In this document: positions 21,782 through 30,515 of the stretch, piece by piece | How positions within the stretch are numbered: position 1 is the stretch's first letter | Layout: every line of letters begins with the position of its first letter | NCBI GenBank assembly: GCA_016292635.1 | Contig: JAEDIC010000014.1 | Span: 1-51,921 of the forward strand | Direction: 5' to 3' | Source: Clostridia bacterium | GTDB lineage: Bacteria > Bacillota > Clostridia > Christensenellales > CAG-138 | Length of the DNA stretch: 51,921 bases | Notes under the pieces: generated by a model | Database searches by the model: none | The model's input: the letters and a program-made list of their open reading frames with translations, nothing else | What the model was told of the DNA's origin: nothing | Translations under genes and position numbers: made by a program

Positions 21782-23011
21782 ATGAGTATGCGTAAGGATG
21801 CGGATTTCATAATTGAGCGGGCCATAGCCTCCGCAATGCCTGACGAGGCGGTAAGAAAGGCCCTTTTAAATGTTCGGCTGCCGGAAAAGGTGTATCTTGT
21901 GGCAATAGGCAAGGCCGCCGCCCAGATGGCAAAGGCCGCGTACGCCCAGCTTGGCGACAGGATTGTCCAGGGCGTTGCCATTACAAAATACGACCATTCG
22001 GATGGGGATATAGGCCCTATAAAGGTATACGAAGCGGGACATCCCGTGCTGGATGAAAACTCTATAAAGGCCACAGACGCGGTGCTGGATATGGTAAAGG
22101 ACCTTGGGGAAGGGGATACGGTTGTATTCCTTGTATCCGGCGGCGGTTCTGCCCTGTTTGAAAGCCCGCTGGTGGACCTTGAGGAGCTGCAGGATATAAA
22201 CAGGCAGCTGCTGTCCTCCGGCGCGGATATAGTGGAGATGAACACAATACGCAAGCGGCTTTCCGCCGTAAAGGGCGGCAAATTTGCCCTGGCATGCGCC
22301 CCCGCGCGCATAGTATCCGTGGTGCTTTCGGATATAATAGGCGATCCTCTGGATATGATAGCCTCAGGCCCCGCATATCCCGATGCGTCCACCTGCGCCG
22401 ACGCCATAGCCATAGCCGAAAAATATGGGCTGGATCTTTCCATAAAGGCGCTGGAGCTTCTTCATGAGGAAACGCCGGATGAGCTTACCAATGTGGAAAC
22501 ATATGTTACAGGAAGCGTGCGCCAGCTTTGTATTGCCGCGTCAGAAGCAGCGGAGGAGTTGGGCTATAAGCCCATCGTGCTCACCGCAAGCCTCTGCTGC
22601 GAGGCAAAGGACGCGGGAAGCTTTCTTGCTTCCATCGCCCAGTATCATAAGGACTCCAAGGAATCCCTTGCCTTTATAGCGGGAGGAGAGACCGTTGTGC
22701 GCATAACCGGCGAAGGCCTTGGCGGACGGAATCAGGAGCTTGCCCTTTCCGCGGCGGAGGGTATAGCGGACCTTGAAAACGCCGCGATATTTTCCGTGGG
22801 TTCCGATGGCACAGACGGACCTACCGATGCCGCCGGCGGCTATGCGGACGGGAACACAGCCCCTGCCCTTGCAAAACTTGGCGTGTCCATACCCGCGGTA
22901 TTGAAGGCAAACGATTCCTATTATGCCCTGAGAAACGTGGACGGCCTGATCGTTACCGGACCAACGGGCACCAATGTAAACGACGTTTGCTGTCTGCTGA
23001 TAAAAAGATAA
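21782..23011 (+). CDS. Glycerate 2-kinase (MOFRL family)
   Basis: A 409-residue kinase of the DUF4147/MOFRL type, distinct from GlxK. It phosphorylates D-glycerate to 2-phosphoglycerate. Motifs: VAIGKAAAQMAKAA near the N-terminus, GHPVLDENS, FLVSGGGSALF, MNTIRKRLSAVKGGK, SDIIGDPLDMIASGPAYPD, AGGETVVRITGEGLGGRNQELAL (MOFRL domain), and SDGTDGPTDAAGG. It follows the dehydrogenase by 21 bases with an AAGGGA site, so the pair feeds hydroxypyruvate or glycerate into lower glycolysis. A strong terminator follows. Confidence 0.93.
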   Translation: MSMRKDADFIIERAIASAMPDEAVRKALLNVRLPEKVYLVAIGKAAAQMAKAAYAQLGDRIVQGVAITKYDHSDGDIGPIKVYEAGHPVLDENSIKATDAVLDMVKDLGEGDTVVFLVSGGGSALFESPLVDLEELQDINRQLLSSGADIVEMNTIRKRLSAVKGGKFALACAPARIVSVVLSDIIGDPLDMIASGPAYPDASTCADAIAIAEKYGLDLSIKALELLHEETPDELTNVETYVTGSVRQLCIAASEAAEELGYKPIVLTASLCCEAKDAGSFLASIAQYHKDSKESLAFIAGGETVVRITGEGLGGRNQELALSAAEGIADLENAAIFSVGSDGTDGPTDAAGGYADGNTAPALAKLGVSIPAVLKANDSYYALRNVDGLIVTGPTGTNVNDVCCLLIKR

Positions 23012-23024
23012 GATAGAATAAATT

Positions 23025-23048
23025 AAAGCCGCTCCAAGCGGTTTTTTT
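23025..23048 (+). terminator. Terminator of the glycerate operon
   Basis: A CCGCT/AGCGG stem with a three-base loop, extended by AAAG/TTTT, followed by T(7). Confidence 0.85.
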
Positions 23049-23259
23049 ATTCTGCCATTCTTATTATGGGAAAAAGATATTTCAGCCTGTTCCCGATTGC
23101 CGCTTCCGGCAGGGCGGACGGTACAAATGTGACCGCCGGCATGATAAATGTTATGGCTATGGGGCGTTCCATGGCGCCTCCGTTTATCATGAGCAGGGGG
23201 ATGAGCGGGAATATCGCCAGTCGCAGCATGGCGATGATGATTTTAACGGGCTTTTTCAT
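23047..23259 (-). CDS. Possible small hydrophobic protein (doubtful)
   Basis: In the 389-base spacer between glycerate kinase and fbp the only candidate is this 70-codon minus-strand frame. It has two hydrophobic stretches (IIIAMLRLAIFPLIPLLMI and ITFIMPAVTFVPSALP) and a basic start. It lacks a ribosome binding site and any recognised family, and its end overlaps the preceding gene's terminator. It may be the remnant of a membrane protein. Confidence 0.2.
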   Translation of the reverse strand: MKKPVKIIIAMLRLAIFPLIPLLMINGGAMERPIAITFIMPAVTFVPSALPEAAIGNRLKYLFPIIRMAE

Positions 23260-23305
23260 ATTTGCATTATTTTACAAAAAAAGCAGAGTTAAACCAATTG
23301 CTCAC

Positions 23306-23335
23306 GGTGCATATTAAGCGTAAGTGTGTTATACT
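23306..23335 (+). promoter_or_regulatory. Predicted fbp promoter (extended -10)
   Basis: TATACT (23330-23335) is preceded by TG one base upstream; the -35 region is poor. It gives a leader of about 60 bases before the GGAGGAG ribosome site of fbp. Confidence 0.4.
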
Positions 23336-23400
23336 GTATTTGATAATATTTTCCATCAGGCACACCTTATTTACCCACAATTCATTTCACGGAGGAGTTT

Positions 23401-25371
23401 ATGGCAACCGACATACGCTATTTGACCCTGCTTTCACGGGAGTTTCCATCTGTAGATTCTGCAAGCGCCGAGATAATCAAGCTGCAGGCCATCCGCAGCC
23501 TGCCAAAGGGCACAGAGCATTTCATGAGCGATATACACGGCGAGCATGAGGCTTTTCTGCATATTTTGGGCAATGCTTCCGGCGCAATATACGAAAAGAT
23601 AGACGAGCTTTTTGGAAATTCCCTAACCCCGGAGGAGAGGCGCAGTCTTGCAGTGCTCATATACTACCCCGTGGAAAGGCTCCATGAGATAAATGACAGC
23701 ATGAAGACCGGCATTTCGGACTGGTATCGGATCACCATGCACCGTCTCATAGAGATGGCTCGCTATACCGCCTCAAAGTATTCCCGCTCCAAGGTGCGCA
23801 AGGCCATGCCGGAGGAATACGCATACATAATGGAGGAACTGCTCAAATCTCAGGACCAGCGCAACAGACAGCATTACCACGACAATATAATCCGCTCAAT
23901 TATAGATACAGACGTTGCGGATACATTCATAATCGCATTTTGCACCTTCATAAAGCGCATGGCGGTGGATACATTGCATATCGTTGGCGACATTTTCGAC
24001 AGGGGTCCCCACGCGGATGTTATACTGGATCACCTTATGGAGCATCACAGCGTGGATATTCAATGGGGAAATCATGATGTGCTGTGGATGGGCGCCGCGG
24101 CGGGCAGCGCCGCCTGCGTTGCGGTGGCGGTAAAGAACTGTCTCCAGTATGACAACCTTGATATGCTGGAAAACGCATACGGCATAAACCTGCTGCATCT
24201 TGCCATATTCAGCGACAGGGTATACGGCGATGCGGAGGTGTTCCATCCCCGCAATATGCCCGCGGGCCATCGTCTGCCCCAGGACGAGGTGCTGTTCTCC
24301 CGTATGCATAAGGCTATGTGCGTTATACAGTTTAAGCTGGAGGGACAGCTGATACAGCGCCGGCCTGAGTATAATATGAAGGACAGGGACATGCTTTCCC
24401 GGGTGAATTATGAAAAGGGCTCCGTGGAGATAGACGGGGTTGAATATCCCCTTAGGGATACTCACTTCCCAACCATAGACCCCAAGAACCCCACAAAGCT
24501 TACCAAGGAAGAGCAGGATGTTATAGATCAGCTGGTATCCAGCTTCTGCCGCAGTGAAAAACTGCAGGCTCATGCCCGCTTCCTGTATTCCGTTGGCGCA
24601 ATATACCGCAGCCACAACGGCAACCTGCTGTATCACGGCTGCATACCCTGCACGGAGGATGGGGACTTTCAGGAATTCACTCTGTACAGCGACAAGCCCC
24701 TTAAGGGAAAGGCCTATCTGGACTGGGCGGACCGCCTTGCCCGCCAGGGCTACTTCGCCGAGGAGGACAGCATGGAACGGAAGAGGGGTCAGGACTTTCT
24801 GTGGTTCCTGTGGTGCGGGCGCAATTCTCCCATATTTGGCCGCAGCCATATCGCCACATTTGAGCGCACCCTCATAGAGGATAAGACCGTATGGACAGAG
24901 CCCAAGAATCCCTATTACAACTATTATGGGGATGAGGTTTTCTGCCGAAGAATACTGGATGACTTTGGCTTGAATAAGCCCTGGAGCCGCATAATAAACG
25001 GTCATATACCCGTAAAGGTGAAGGAGGGCGAGGATCCCCGCAAGGCGGGGGGAAGGCTGGTGGTGATAGACGGCGGCTTCTGCAAGGCATATCAGAAGCA
25101 GACCGGAATTGCGGGCTATACCATGTTCTTCAGCTCCCACGGAATGCGTATTGCCTCCCATGAGCCCTTTACCACCCGTCAGGATGCCATATACGGCAAA
25201 AAGGATATAAACTCCCATACCTTCATAGTGGAAAACCTGCCCCGTCGCCTGCTTATTGCGGACACCGACCTGGGCGAGGAGATGGCCCACAGAATAGAGG
25301 AGCTTAAGGAGCTGCTGGCGGCTTACCGTTCCGGCAAGATAAGGACGGACAGCACCGGCATGATGGTATAA
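23401..25371 (+). CDS. fbp: Fructose-1,6-bisphosphatase, class III
   Basis: A 656-residue class III FBPase of the metallophosphatase superfamily, the gluconeogenic enzyme of many Firmicutes. Metal-binding motifs are SDIHGEHEAF (about 42), VGDIFDRGPHADV (about 196-208) and WGNHDVLWMGA, followed by GYAVNLLHL-like sequence (AYGINLLHLA), the family-specific NLLYHGCIP, LWCGRNSPIFGR and GHIPVKVKEGEDPRKAGGRL...DGGFCKAYQ. The length is typical. GGAGGAG lies six bases before the ATG. The PLP enzyme gene follows within 36 bases and probably shares the transcript. Confidence 0.96.
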   Translation: MATDIRYLTLLSREFPSVDSASAEIIKLQAIRSLPKGTEHFMSDIHGEHEAFLHILGNASGAIYEKIDELFGNSLTPEERRSLAVLIYYPVERLHEINDSMKTGISDWYRITMHRLIEMARYTASKYSRSKVRKAMPEEYAYIMEELLKSQDQRNRQHYHDNIIRSIIDTDVADTFIIAFCTFIKRMAVDTLHIVGDIFDRGPHADVILDHLMEHHSVDIQWGNHDVLWMGAAAGSAACVAVAVKNCLQYDNLDMLENAYGINLLHLAIFSDRVYGDAEVFHPRNMPAGHRLPQDEVLFSRMHKAMCVIQFKLEGQLIQRRPEYNMKDRDMLSRVNYEKGSVEIDGVEYPLRDTHFPTIDPKNPTKLTKEEQDVIDQLVSSFCRSEKLQAHARFLYSVGAIYRSHNGNLLYHGCIPCTEDGDFQEFTLYSDKPLKGKAYLDWADRLARQGYFAEEDSMERKRGQDFLWFLWCGRNSPIFGRSHIATFERTLIEDKTVWTEPKNPYYNYYGDEVFCRRILDDFGLNKPWSRIINGHIPVKVKEGEDPRKAGGRLVVIDGGFCKAYQKQTGIAGYTMFFSSHGMRIASHEPFTTRQDAIYGKKDINSHTFIVENLPRRLLIADTDLGEEMAHRIEELKELLAAYRSGKIRTDSTGMMV

Positions 25372-25407
25372 CCGTGCGCCACAAAAGTTATAAGGAACGA
25401 GCATACT

Positions 25408-26391
25408 ATGAAAGACTTTTCTCAATTTCCACGTGTATCCCTCGGCATACTGCCTACCCCCATGTATCGCCTGCCCAATATAAGCGAAAAGCTGGGCAAG
25501 AACGTATACGTTAAGCGGGACGATATGACGGGCGTTGCCCTGGGCGGCAACAAGATCCGCAAGCTGGAGTTCCTCATTGCCGACGCAATGAACAGGGGCT
25601 GCGACTATATGCTTACCACCGGCGGAGCCCAGAGCAACCACGCCATGCTTACCGCCGTATGCTGCAGCAGGCTGGGTATGGGCTGCATACTGGTGCTGCA
25701 GAAGCGGGGCGTATGGCAGAAGCTGGGCAACCAGATAATCAACAGCATAATCGGCGTGGATGTGCGCTTTGTGGATAGCGACGGCTATGGGGATATATAC
25801 GCCGAGATGGACCGCATATGCGATGAGCTGCGTGAGGCGGGCCATAAGCCCTGTTCCGTGCCGGTGGGCGGATCCGTGCCCCTGGGCTCCCTTGGCTATG
25901 TAAACGCCGCAAGGGAAGCCATAGAGCAGGCAAAGGAGATAGGCGTGACCTTTGACGATATCATATGCTGCACAGGCTCCGGCGGCACCCATGCGGGCAT
26001 GGACCTTGGCGCAAGGATATATTCTCCGTCTACCCGAGTAACCGGCATAGCCGTGAGCAATGATGATTTCCCACCTATAGTGGCAAAGCTGGTAAACGGC
26101 GCATCTGAGCTTCTCGAGGCGGGAATATCCGTTGCCGCAGAGGATATAAACGTATTCAAGTGCTACGGCGCGGGCTATGCTGTTCCATCCTCCGCAGGCG
26201 TTGATGCCATAAAGCTCATGGCAAAGCAAGAAGGCATTATACTTGACCCCGTATACACCGGCAAGACTTTCGCAGGGCTGCTGCAGCTTAACGAGCAGGG
26301 CTATTTTGAGGGCCGGGACAACATTCTCTTCCTTCACAGCGGCGGCGCGGGCGGCCTGTTTGCCATAGATTTGGAGCATACCGAGGGGTAG
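25408..26391 (+). CDS. dcyD: D-cysteine desulfhydrase / ACC deaminase-family PLP enzyme
   Basis: A 327-residue fold-type II PLP enzyme. The opening LGILPTPMYRLPNISEKLGKNVYVKRDDMTG, the PLP lysine in LGGNKIRKLEF (about residue 52), TGGAQSNHAMLT and TGSGGTHAGM match D-cysteine desulfhydrase, which turns D-cysteine into pyruvate, sulfide and ammonia. Closely related enzymes act on other D-amino acids or 1-aminocyclopropane-1-carboxylate, so the substrate is inferred. YVGxG-type residues near DPVYTGKTFAGL complete the family pattern. It lies downstream of fbp and is followed by a strong terminator. Confidence 0.85.
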   Translation: MKDFSQFPRVSLGILPTPMYRLPNISEKLGKNVYVKRDDMTGVALGGNKIRKLEFLIADAMNRGCDYMLTTGGAQSNHAMLTAVCCSRLGMGCILVLQKRGVWQKLGNQIINSIIGVDVRFVDSDGYGDIYAEMDRICDELREAGHKPCSVPVGGSVPLGSLGYVNAAREAIEQAKEIGVTFDDIICCTGSGGTHAGMDLGARIYSPSTRVTGIAVSNDDFPPIVAKLVNGASELLEAGISVAAEDINVFKCYGAGYAVPSSAGVDAIKLMAKQEGIILDPVYTGKTFAGLLQLNEQGYFEGRDNILFLHSGGAGGLFAIDLEHTEG

Positions 26392-26405
26392 GGAGATTTA
26401 ATGTG

Positions 26406-26442
26406 TTCTTCTTTGCTCATATAAAAGAAAAAGAGAAAGAAG
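26406..26442 (+). repeat. Purine-rich element related to 14446-14492
   Basis: A TTCTTCTTT lead, CAT and a 20-base A/G tract resemble the inverted repeat after dnaB, though here the arms are less complementary. It lies just past dcyD. Confidence 0.35.
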
Positions 26443-26505
26443 CAAGCGAAAAAGAAAAGATAAAGTATGGGTAAAACTGAATACGGTATCCTTGATGCAC
26501 TTTTC

Positions 26506-26534
26506 AAAATCGGCCTCAACGGGAGGCCGATTTT
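26506..26534. terminator. Terminator after dcyD
   Basis: A perfect 11-bp stem AAAATCGGCCT/AGGCCGATTTT with a seven-base loop; T-runs on both strands make it bidirectional. Confidence 0.88.
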
Positions 26535-26699
26535 GCGTTGGGGGGAGAAGAAGCCGTATGCCGGCTGGGCGGAGAAAATAAGCTGCAACAGAGCTTACCA
26601 TCTATACATGCCGCCTTTTTAACGTATCTTCGCCTGCGGCAAAGGTTTCTTTGCGTGGCTCCCTGACCGTGCTGCAGTCACAAGGGGGCCATGCGACCC

Positions 26700-26730
26700 T
26701 CGAAAAAGCGGCCCAATGCCACTTTTTCGA
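26700..26730. repeat. Inverted repeat ending in GCCACTTTTTCGA
   Basis: TCGAAAAAG-GGC pairs with GCC-CTTTTTCGA (one mismatch) around a five-base loop. The 13-mer GCCACTTTTTCGA recurs exactly at 45416-45428 within another hairpin, suggesting a dispersed element. The rest of the spacer from 26535 to 26699 shows no gene I can support. Confidence 0.55.
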
Positions 26731-26735
26731 CAGCC

Positions 26736-26764
26736 AAAAAGCCGCGCATGGTGCGCGGCTTTGA
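26736..26764 (-). terminator. Terminator of the xanthine dehydrogenase operon
   Basis: An 8-bp stem GCCGCGCA/TGCGCGGC with a three-base loop and, on the minus strand, five T after it. Confidence 0.88.
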
Positions 26765-26788
26765 TGGCGTGGATATATCACAATTTGG

Positions 26789-27280
26789 TTACGCCTTGCC
26801 CAGCCTCTTCTTCATGGTCTTTTCAACGGCGTTGAGTATGTTCTCATAGCCGGTGCAGCGGCACAGGTGACCGGATAGCAGCTTGCGGAGCTCGTCCCTT
26901 GTGTATTCCTGACCGGATTCCAGAATTTCCACGGCGGTCATAATGAAGCCGGGGGTGCAGAAGCCGCACTGAACGGCGGTTTCGTCGATGAAGGCCTGCT
27001 GGATATCCGACAGCTCGCCGCCCGGGCCAAGGAGGCCCTCAAGGGTGCGTATGTTCTTGCCCTCTGCCCATACGGCAAGGTAAATGCAGCTGTTAAAGCA
27101 TTCGCCGTCAATGAGCACATTGCAGGCGCCGCATTCGCCAACCTCGCAGCCCTTCTTTACCGAGGTAAGGCGGAAGTCGTTGCGGAGTAGGTCCGTAAGG
27201 GAGGCACGAACGTCTATCATCTTTTCAACGGGCTTGCCGTTGATGGTGCATCTGAGGAGCTTATACTGGGTTTCGTGCAT
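26789..27280 (-). CDS. Molybdenum hydroxylase (xanthine dehydrogenase), 2Fe-2S subunit
   Basis: A 163-residue iron-sulfur subunit with two [2Fe-2S] clusters. The plant-type ferredoxin domain holds Cys45, Cys50, Cys53 and Cys65 (KGCEVGECGACNV...C), and the helical domain holds CGFC (105-108) and CRC (140-142). It passes electrons from the molybdenum site to FAD. Its ATG overlaps the stop of the FAD subunit by one base (TAATG). It is the last gene of the ade-xdh operon. The substrate is inferred from the purine genes around it. Confidence 0.95.
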   Translation of the reverse strand: MHETQYKLLRCTINGKPVEKMIDVRASLTDLLRNDFRLTSVKKGCEVGECGACNVLIDGECFNSCIYLAVWAEGKNIRTLEGLLGPGGELSDIQQAFIDETAVQCGFCTPGFIMTAVEILESGQEYTRDELRKLLSGHLCRCTGYENILNAVEKTMKKRLGKA

Positions 27281-28161
27281 TACAGCTCACCTCCTGAAAG
27301 TTTTATGGCCTCACTGAGTGCTTTCATTGCCAGTTCCTTTGCAAGATGCAGGCGGAATTCCTTGGTGGCGCGCCAGCTGGTGCGGGGGTTAACGTCCTGA
27401 AGGGCGGCCTCGCCGAAGGCCTCGATGGTTTCGGCGCATACGGGCTTGCCGGTGACTGCCGCTTCGGGGGACATTGCCCTCATGGGAACGGGGGCGGCAA
27501 CGCCGTAGGCTATGCGCGCGTGCTCAATGGTCTTCTTATCGGTGGAAAGCTTAACGTTTACGGAACAGCCGGTGGTGGCTATATCCATAGCGTTGCGCAT
27601 TGCGTACTTGATGTAGTGGCCCTTATAGCCCTCATAGCTTTCCTTTTTGATGAGTATGGCGGTGAGCAGCTCGTTGTGCTCAAGGGCTACCTTGCCCGCC
27701 TTGATGTAGAATTCCCTTATAGGGAGCTGACGGACGCCGTCAGGTCCGGTTATCTCCATAATGGCGTCGTATGCATGGAGGGTGGAGGCGGAATCGGCTG
27801 AGGTAACGCCGTTGCAGGTGTTGCCGCCGATGGTGCCTATGTTGCGTATCTGGGGGCCGCCAACCATATCAACAGCTTCGCCAAGAACATTTATGTGTTC
27901 CTTTATTATGGGGTGCTTGGTGATATGGGAAAAGCTGGTGAGGGGCAGTATGCGTATAGTGCCGTCCTGATCCATGGATATGCCCCGAAGCTCGTCAAGG
28001 CCGTATATGCTTACCAGCTCGCAGCCGGCAAGGCGGCCTTCCCTCATCTGAACCAGCACATCGCTGCCGCCGGCGATTATCCTGGCCTCGGGGTGTGCGG
28101 TAAGGAGCTCAATGGCGTGGGAAACGCTTTCGGCTTCGTAAAGTGCCTTCATATCGTACAT
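27280..28161 (-). CDS. Molybdenum hydroxylase (xanthine dehydrogenase), FAD-binding subunit
   Basis: A 293-residue subunit of the CO dehydrogenase/xanthine dehydrogenase FAD-binding family. IIAGGSDVLVQMREG and IRNIGTIGGNTCNGVTSADSASTLHAYDA form the FAD site, and the C-terminal domain (about 180-290) is the CODH-type domain with NPRTSWRATKEFRLHLAKEL. I begin at the ATG at 28161, eight bases after GGAGAG; the frame is open a further 105 bases upstream, but that stretch overlaps the large subunit and has no homology. The gene lies between the Mo and Fe-S subunits. Confidence 0.94.
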   Translation of the reverse strand: MYDMKALYEAESVSHAIELLTAHPEARIIAGGSDVLVQMREGRLAGCELVSIYGLDELRGISMDQDGTIRILPLTSFSHITKHPIIKEHINVLGEAVDMVGGPQIRNIGTIGGNTCNGVTSADSASTLHAYDAIMEITGPDGVRQLPIREFYIKAGKVALEHNELLTAILIKKESYEGYKGHYIKYAMRNAMDIATTGCSVNVKLSTDKKTIEHARIAYGVAAPVPMRAMSPEAAVTGKPVCAETIEAFGEAALQDVNPRTSWRATKEFRLHLAKELAMKALSEAIKLSGGEL

Positions 28162-28183
28162 GAGTTTATCTCTCCTTTCCTGA

Positions 28184-30472
28184 TTATATGAGACCCTCTT
28201 CGCTGAAGCGGGCGAACAGCCTGTGGGGATTGATTGGAAGCTGGTTGAAGGCAACGCCGGTTGCATTCAGTATGGCGTTTCGTATGGCAGGGGCGCCGGA
28301 GCAGGCAGGGGGCTCGCCAAGGGCCTTTGTGCCGAAGGGGGAGGTGGGCTCGAAGTTTTCTATAAATTCTGCCTTCAGCTCGGGATGGTCCATAAAGGTG
28401 GAAAGCTTGTAGTCCAGCAGGTTGTTGTTAAGGGGCTTACCGGTCTTTTCGTCAAAGAGCAGCTGCTCGCTCAAGCCATAGCCTATTGCCATACTCATGC
28501 CGCCGTGCACCTGTGCTTCCGCAAGGGCGGGGTTGATGAGCTTGCCGCAGTCGTGAACGTTTACCATGTTTATAAGCTTTACCTTGCACATGGGTATATC
28601 CACCTCAACCTCGGCGAATGTGCAGCCGAAGGAGTAGGCGTTGTTGCGGATAGTGTAAGTGGACTCGGCGGTAATATGCTCGCTGTGTACGGGGTTGTAT
28701 TGGGCAGTCATGGCAAGTTCGCTGAGGGACATCAGCACGGAACCGTCGGCCGTGCGCACGATGTCGCCATCCACTATGTCAAGGTTTGCGGGCATCTGGC
28801 GGGTGACCTCGCAGGCATAGTCCAGTATTTTCTTTTTGAGCAGCTCGCCGGTCTGCTTTATGGAGAAGCCTGCCATATATGTCTGGCGGGAGGCGTATGC
28901 GCCAAGGCCGGTGGGGGTGATGTCGGTATCCTGACAGCTTACGACATGAACGTCACGGTAGCTCTTAAGCCCCACGACCTCGGCGGTCATCTGGGCGTAA
29001 GCGGTATCCGCGCCCTGGCCTATCTCGGTTTCGCCGCACTGCATTGTGACGGTACCGTCAAGGTTCAGCTGCATACGGTTTGAGGAGGTCTCAAGGGAGA
29101 TGGGATATACGCCGGTGTTATACCAGAAGGCGGCAAGGCCGATACCCCTGCGAACGGGGCCTTTATCCTTGGCATATTCTTCCAGCTTGCGGTAGTAATC
29201 TATGGCCTCTGCGCCCTTTTCCATGCACTGACGGAAGGAGTCTTCGCGGTTCACGTTCTGGGAGAAACCGTCTACATAGCCCTTGGGCATGATGTACTTG
29301 TTGCGGTATTCCAGAGGATTCATGCCAACCGCCCTTGCGCAGTCGTCAATATTTGCGTCGTCCGCAAAGGAGGCCTGAGGCATACCGTAGCCGCGCATTG
29401 CGCCTGCGGCGGGTATGTTGGTGAATACGGTATAGCTGTTGCACTGCATATTGGGGCAGGGATATATCTGGGCGAAGGAACCCATGGCCTTGGCTACGAC
29501 GCTGTGACCGTGGGAGGCGTATGCGCCCTGGTTGGAGTAGCAATCCACCTTGCGGGCGGCCATGCTGCCGTCCGGCTTGAGCCATGTAATGATGTGGAAG
29601 CGAATGGAGTGACGCACGCGGTTGGATACAAAGGTTTCCTCACGGGAGCAGTCTATCCTTACGGTGCGTCCGCCAACCATGGTGCAGCACCATGCGCAGA
29701 GGGGCTCATACAGGGCGTCCTGCTTGTTGCCGAAGCCGCCGCCGATGTAGGGCTTTACTATGCGGATATCCGCCCAGGGACGGCCCAGAGCCTGGCCCAC
29801 TATTCGGCGGATTATGTGGGGTATCTGGGTGGAGGATACCACCACTATGCGGCCGTTTTCTTCGTAAGAAAAGCAGCCGTGGTTTTCAATATGGCAATGC
29901 TGAACGACAGGGGTGTCATACCAGCCTTCCACCTTTATAAGGCCGGGCTCCTTTATCGCTTCGTCATAGTCGCCCTTTGCCATGGAGGTGTGCTTGAGCA
30001 GGTTCCCGGGGAATTCTTCATGGATAAGGGGAGCGCCTTCCTTCATGGCCTCGATGGGATCCAGAACGAAGGGCAGCTCATCGTATTCCACCTTAAGGGC
30101 ACGAACGCCCTGAACGGCGGCAATCTCTGTTTCGGCTATGACCACGGCGATGTCGTCGCCATAGTAGCGAACGTGCTGATTCAGCAGCTTTCTGTCCTTA
30201 ACGTCCTGATGACCGGGGTCCATGCTCCAGGGATGGCCTGCGGTGGGGAAGGGGATATCCGGCACGTCAAAGCAGGTGAGCACCTTTACTACGCCGGGAA
30301 TTTCCAGCGCGGCAGAGGCGTCTATGCTTTTAACATAGCCGTGGGCAATCTCGGAATGCTTTATCCTGACGTACAATGCGTCAGCAGGCATCCTGTCCTC
30401 GTAGTATTTGGTGCGGCCTGTAACCTTATCAAAGGCGTCTACTCTGGCCTCACTCCTGCCGGTTTTGTTCAT
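28184..30472 (-). CDS. Molybdenum hydroxylase (xanthine dehydrogenase), molybdopterin-binding subunit
   Basis: The 762-residue catalytic subunit. It begins with the GRTKYYEDR alpha/beta hammerhead domain. Mo-cofactor contacts include IGGGFGNKQD, AMRGYGMPQ, GETEIGQGADTA and the C-terminal TKALGEPP, whose Glu720 is the expected catalytic base. Such enzymes hydroxylate hypoxanthine to xanthine and xanthine to urate, or run the reverse reductions. Gene context (adenine deaminase upstream, guanine and 8-oxoguanine deaminases across the promoter region) supports a purine substrate. Some clostridial relatives carry a labile selenium; the sequence cannot tell. Confidence 0.93.
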   Translation of the reverse strand: MNKTGRSEARVDAFDKVTGRTKYYEDRMPADALYVRIKHSEIAHGYVKSIDASAALEIPGVVKVLTCFDVPDIPFPTAGHPWSMDPGHQDVKDRKLLNQHVRYYGDDIAVVIAETEIAAVQGVRALKVEYDELPFVLDPIEAMKEGAPLIHEEFPGNLLKHTSMAKGDYDEAIKEPGLIKVEGWYDTPVVQHCHIENHGCFSYEENGRIVVVSSTQIPHIIRRIVGQALGRPWADIRIVKPYIGGGFGNKQDALYEPLCAWCCTMVGGRTVRIDCSREETFVSNRVRHSIRFHIITWLKPDGSMAARKVDCYSNQGAYASHGHSVVAKAMGSFAQIYPCPNMQCNSYTVFTNIPAAGAMRGYGMPQASFADDANIDDCARAVGMNPLEYRNKYIMPKGYVDGFSQNVNREDSFRQCMEKGAEAIDYYRKLEEYAKDKGPVRRGIGLAAFWYNTGVYPISLETSSNRMQLNLDGTVTMQCGETEIGQGADTAYAQMTAEVVGLKSYRDVHVVSCQDTDITPTGLGAYASRQTYMAGFSIKQTGELLKKKILDYACEVTRQMPANLDIVDGDIVRTADGSVLMSLSELAMTAQYNPVHSEHITAESTYTIRNNAYSFGCTFAEVEVDIPMCKVKLINMVNVHDCGKLINPALAEAQVHGGMSMAIGYGLSEQLLFDEKTGKPLNNNLLDYKLSTFMDHPELKAEFIENFEPTSPFGTKALGEPPACSGAPAIRNAILNATGVAFNQLPINPHRLFARFSEEGLI

Positions 30473-30515
30473 TGGATTACCTCCTTAAATACGGTTGAGC
30501 AGTATGGATATATAG

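Noticed and set aside
23896..26379. An 827-codon open frame antisense to fbp and dcyD
   Set aside because: It runs across two real plus-strand genes and their spacer, with low-complexity composition and no recognisable domain.
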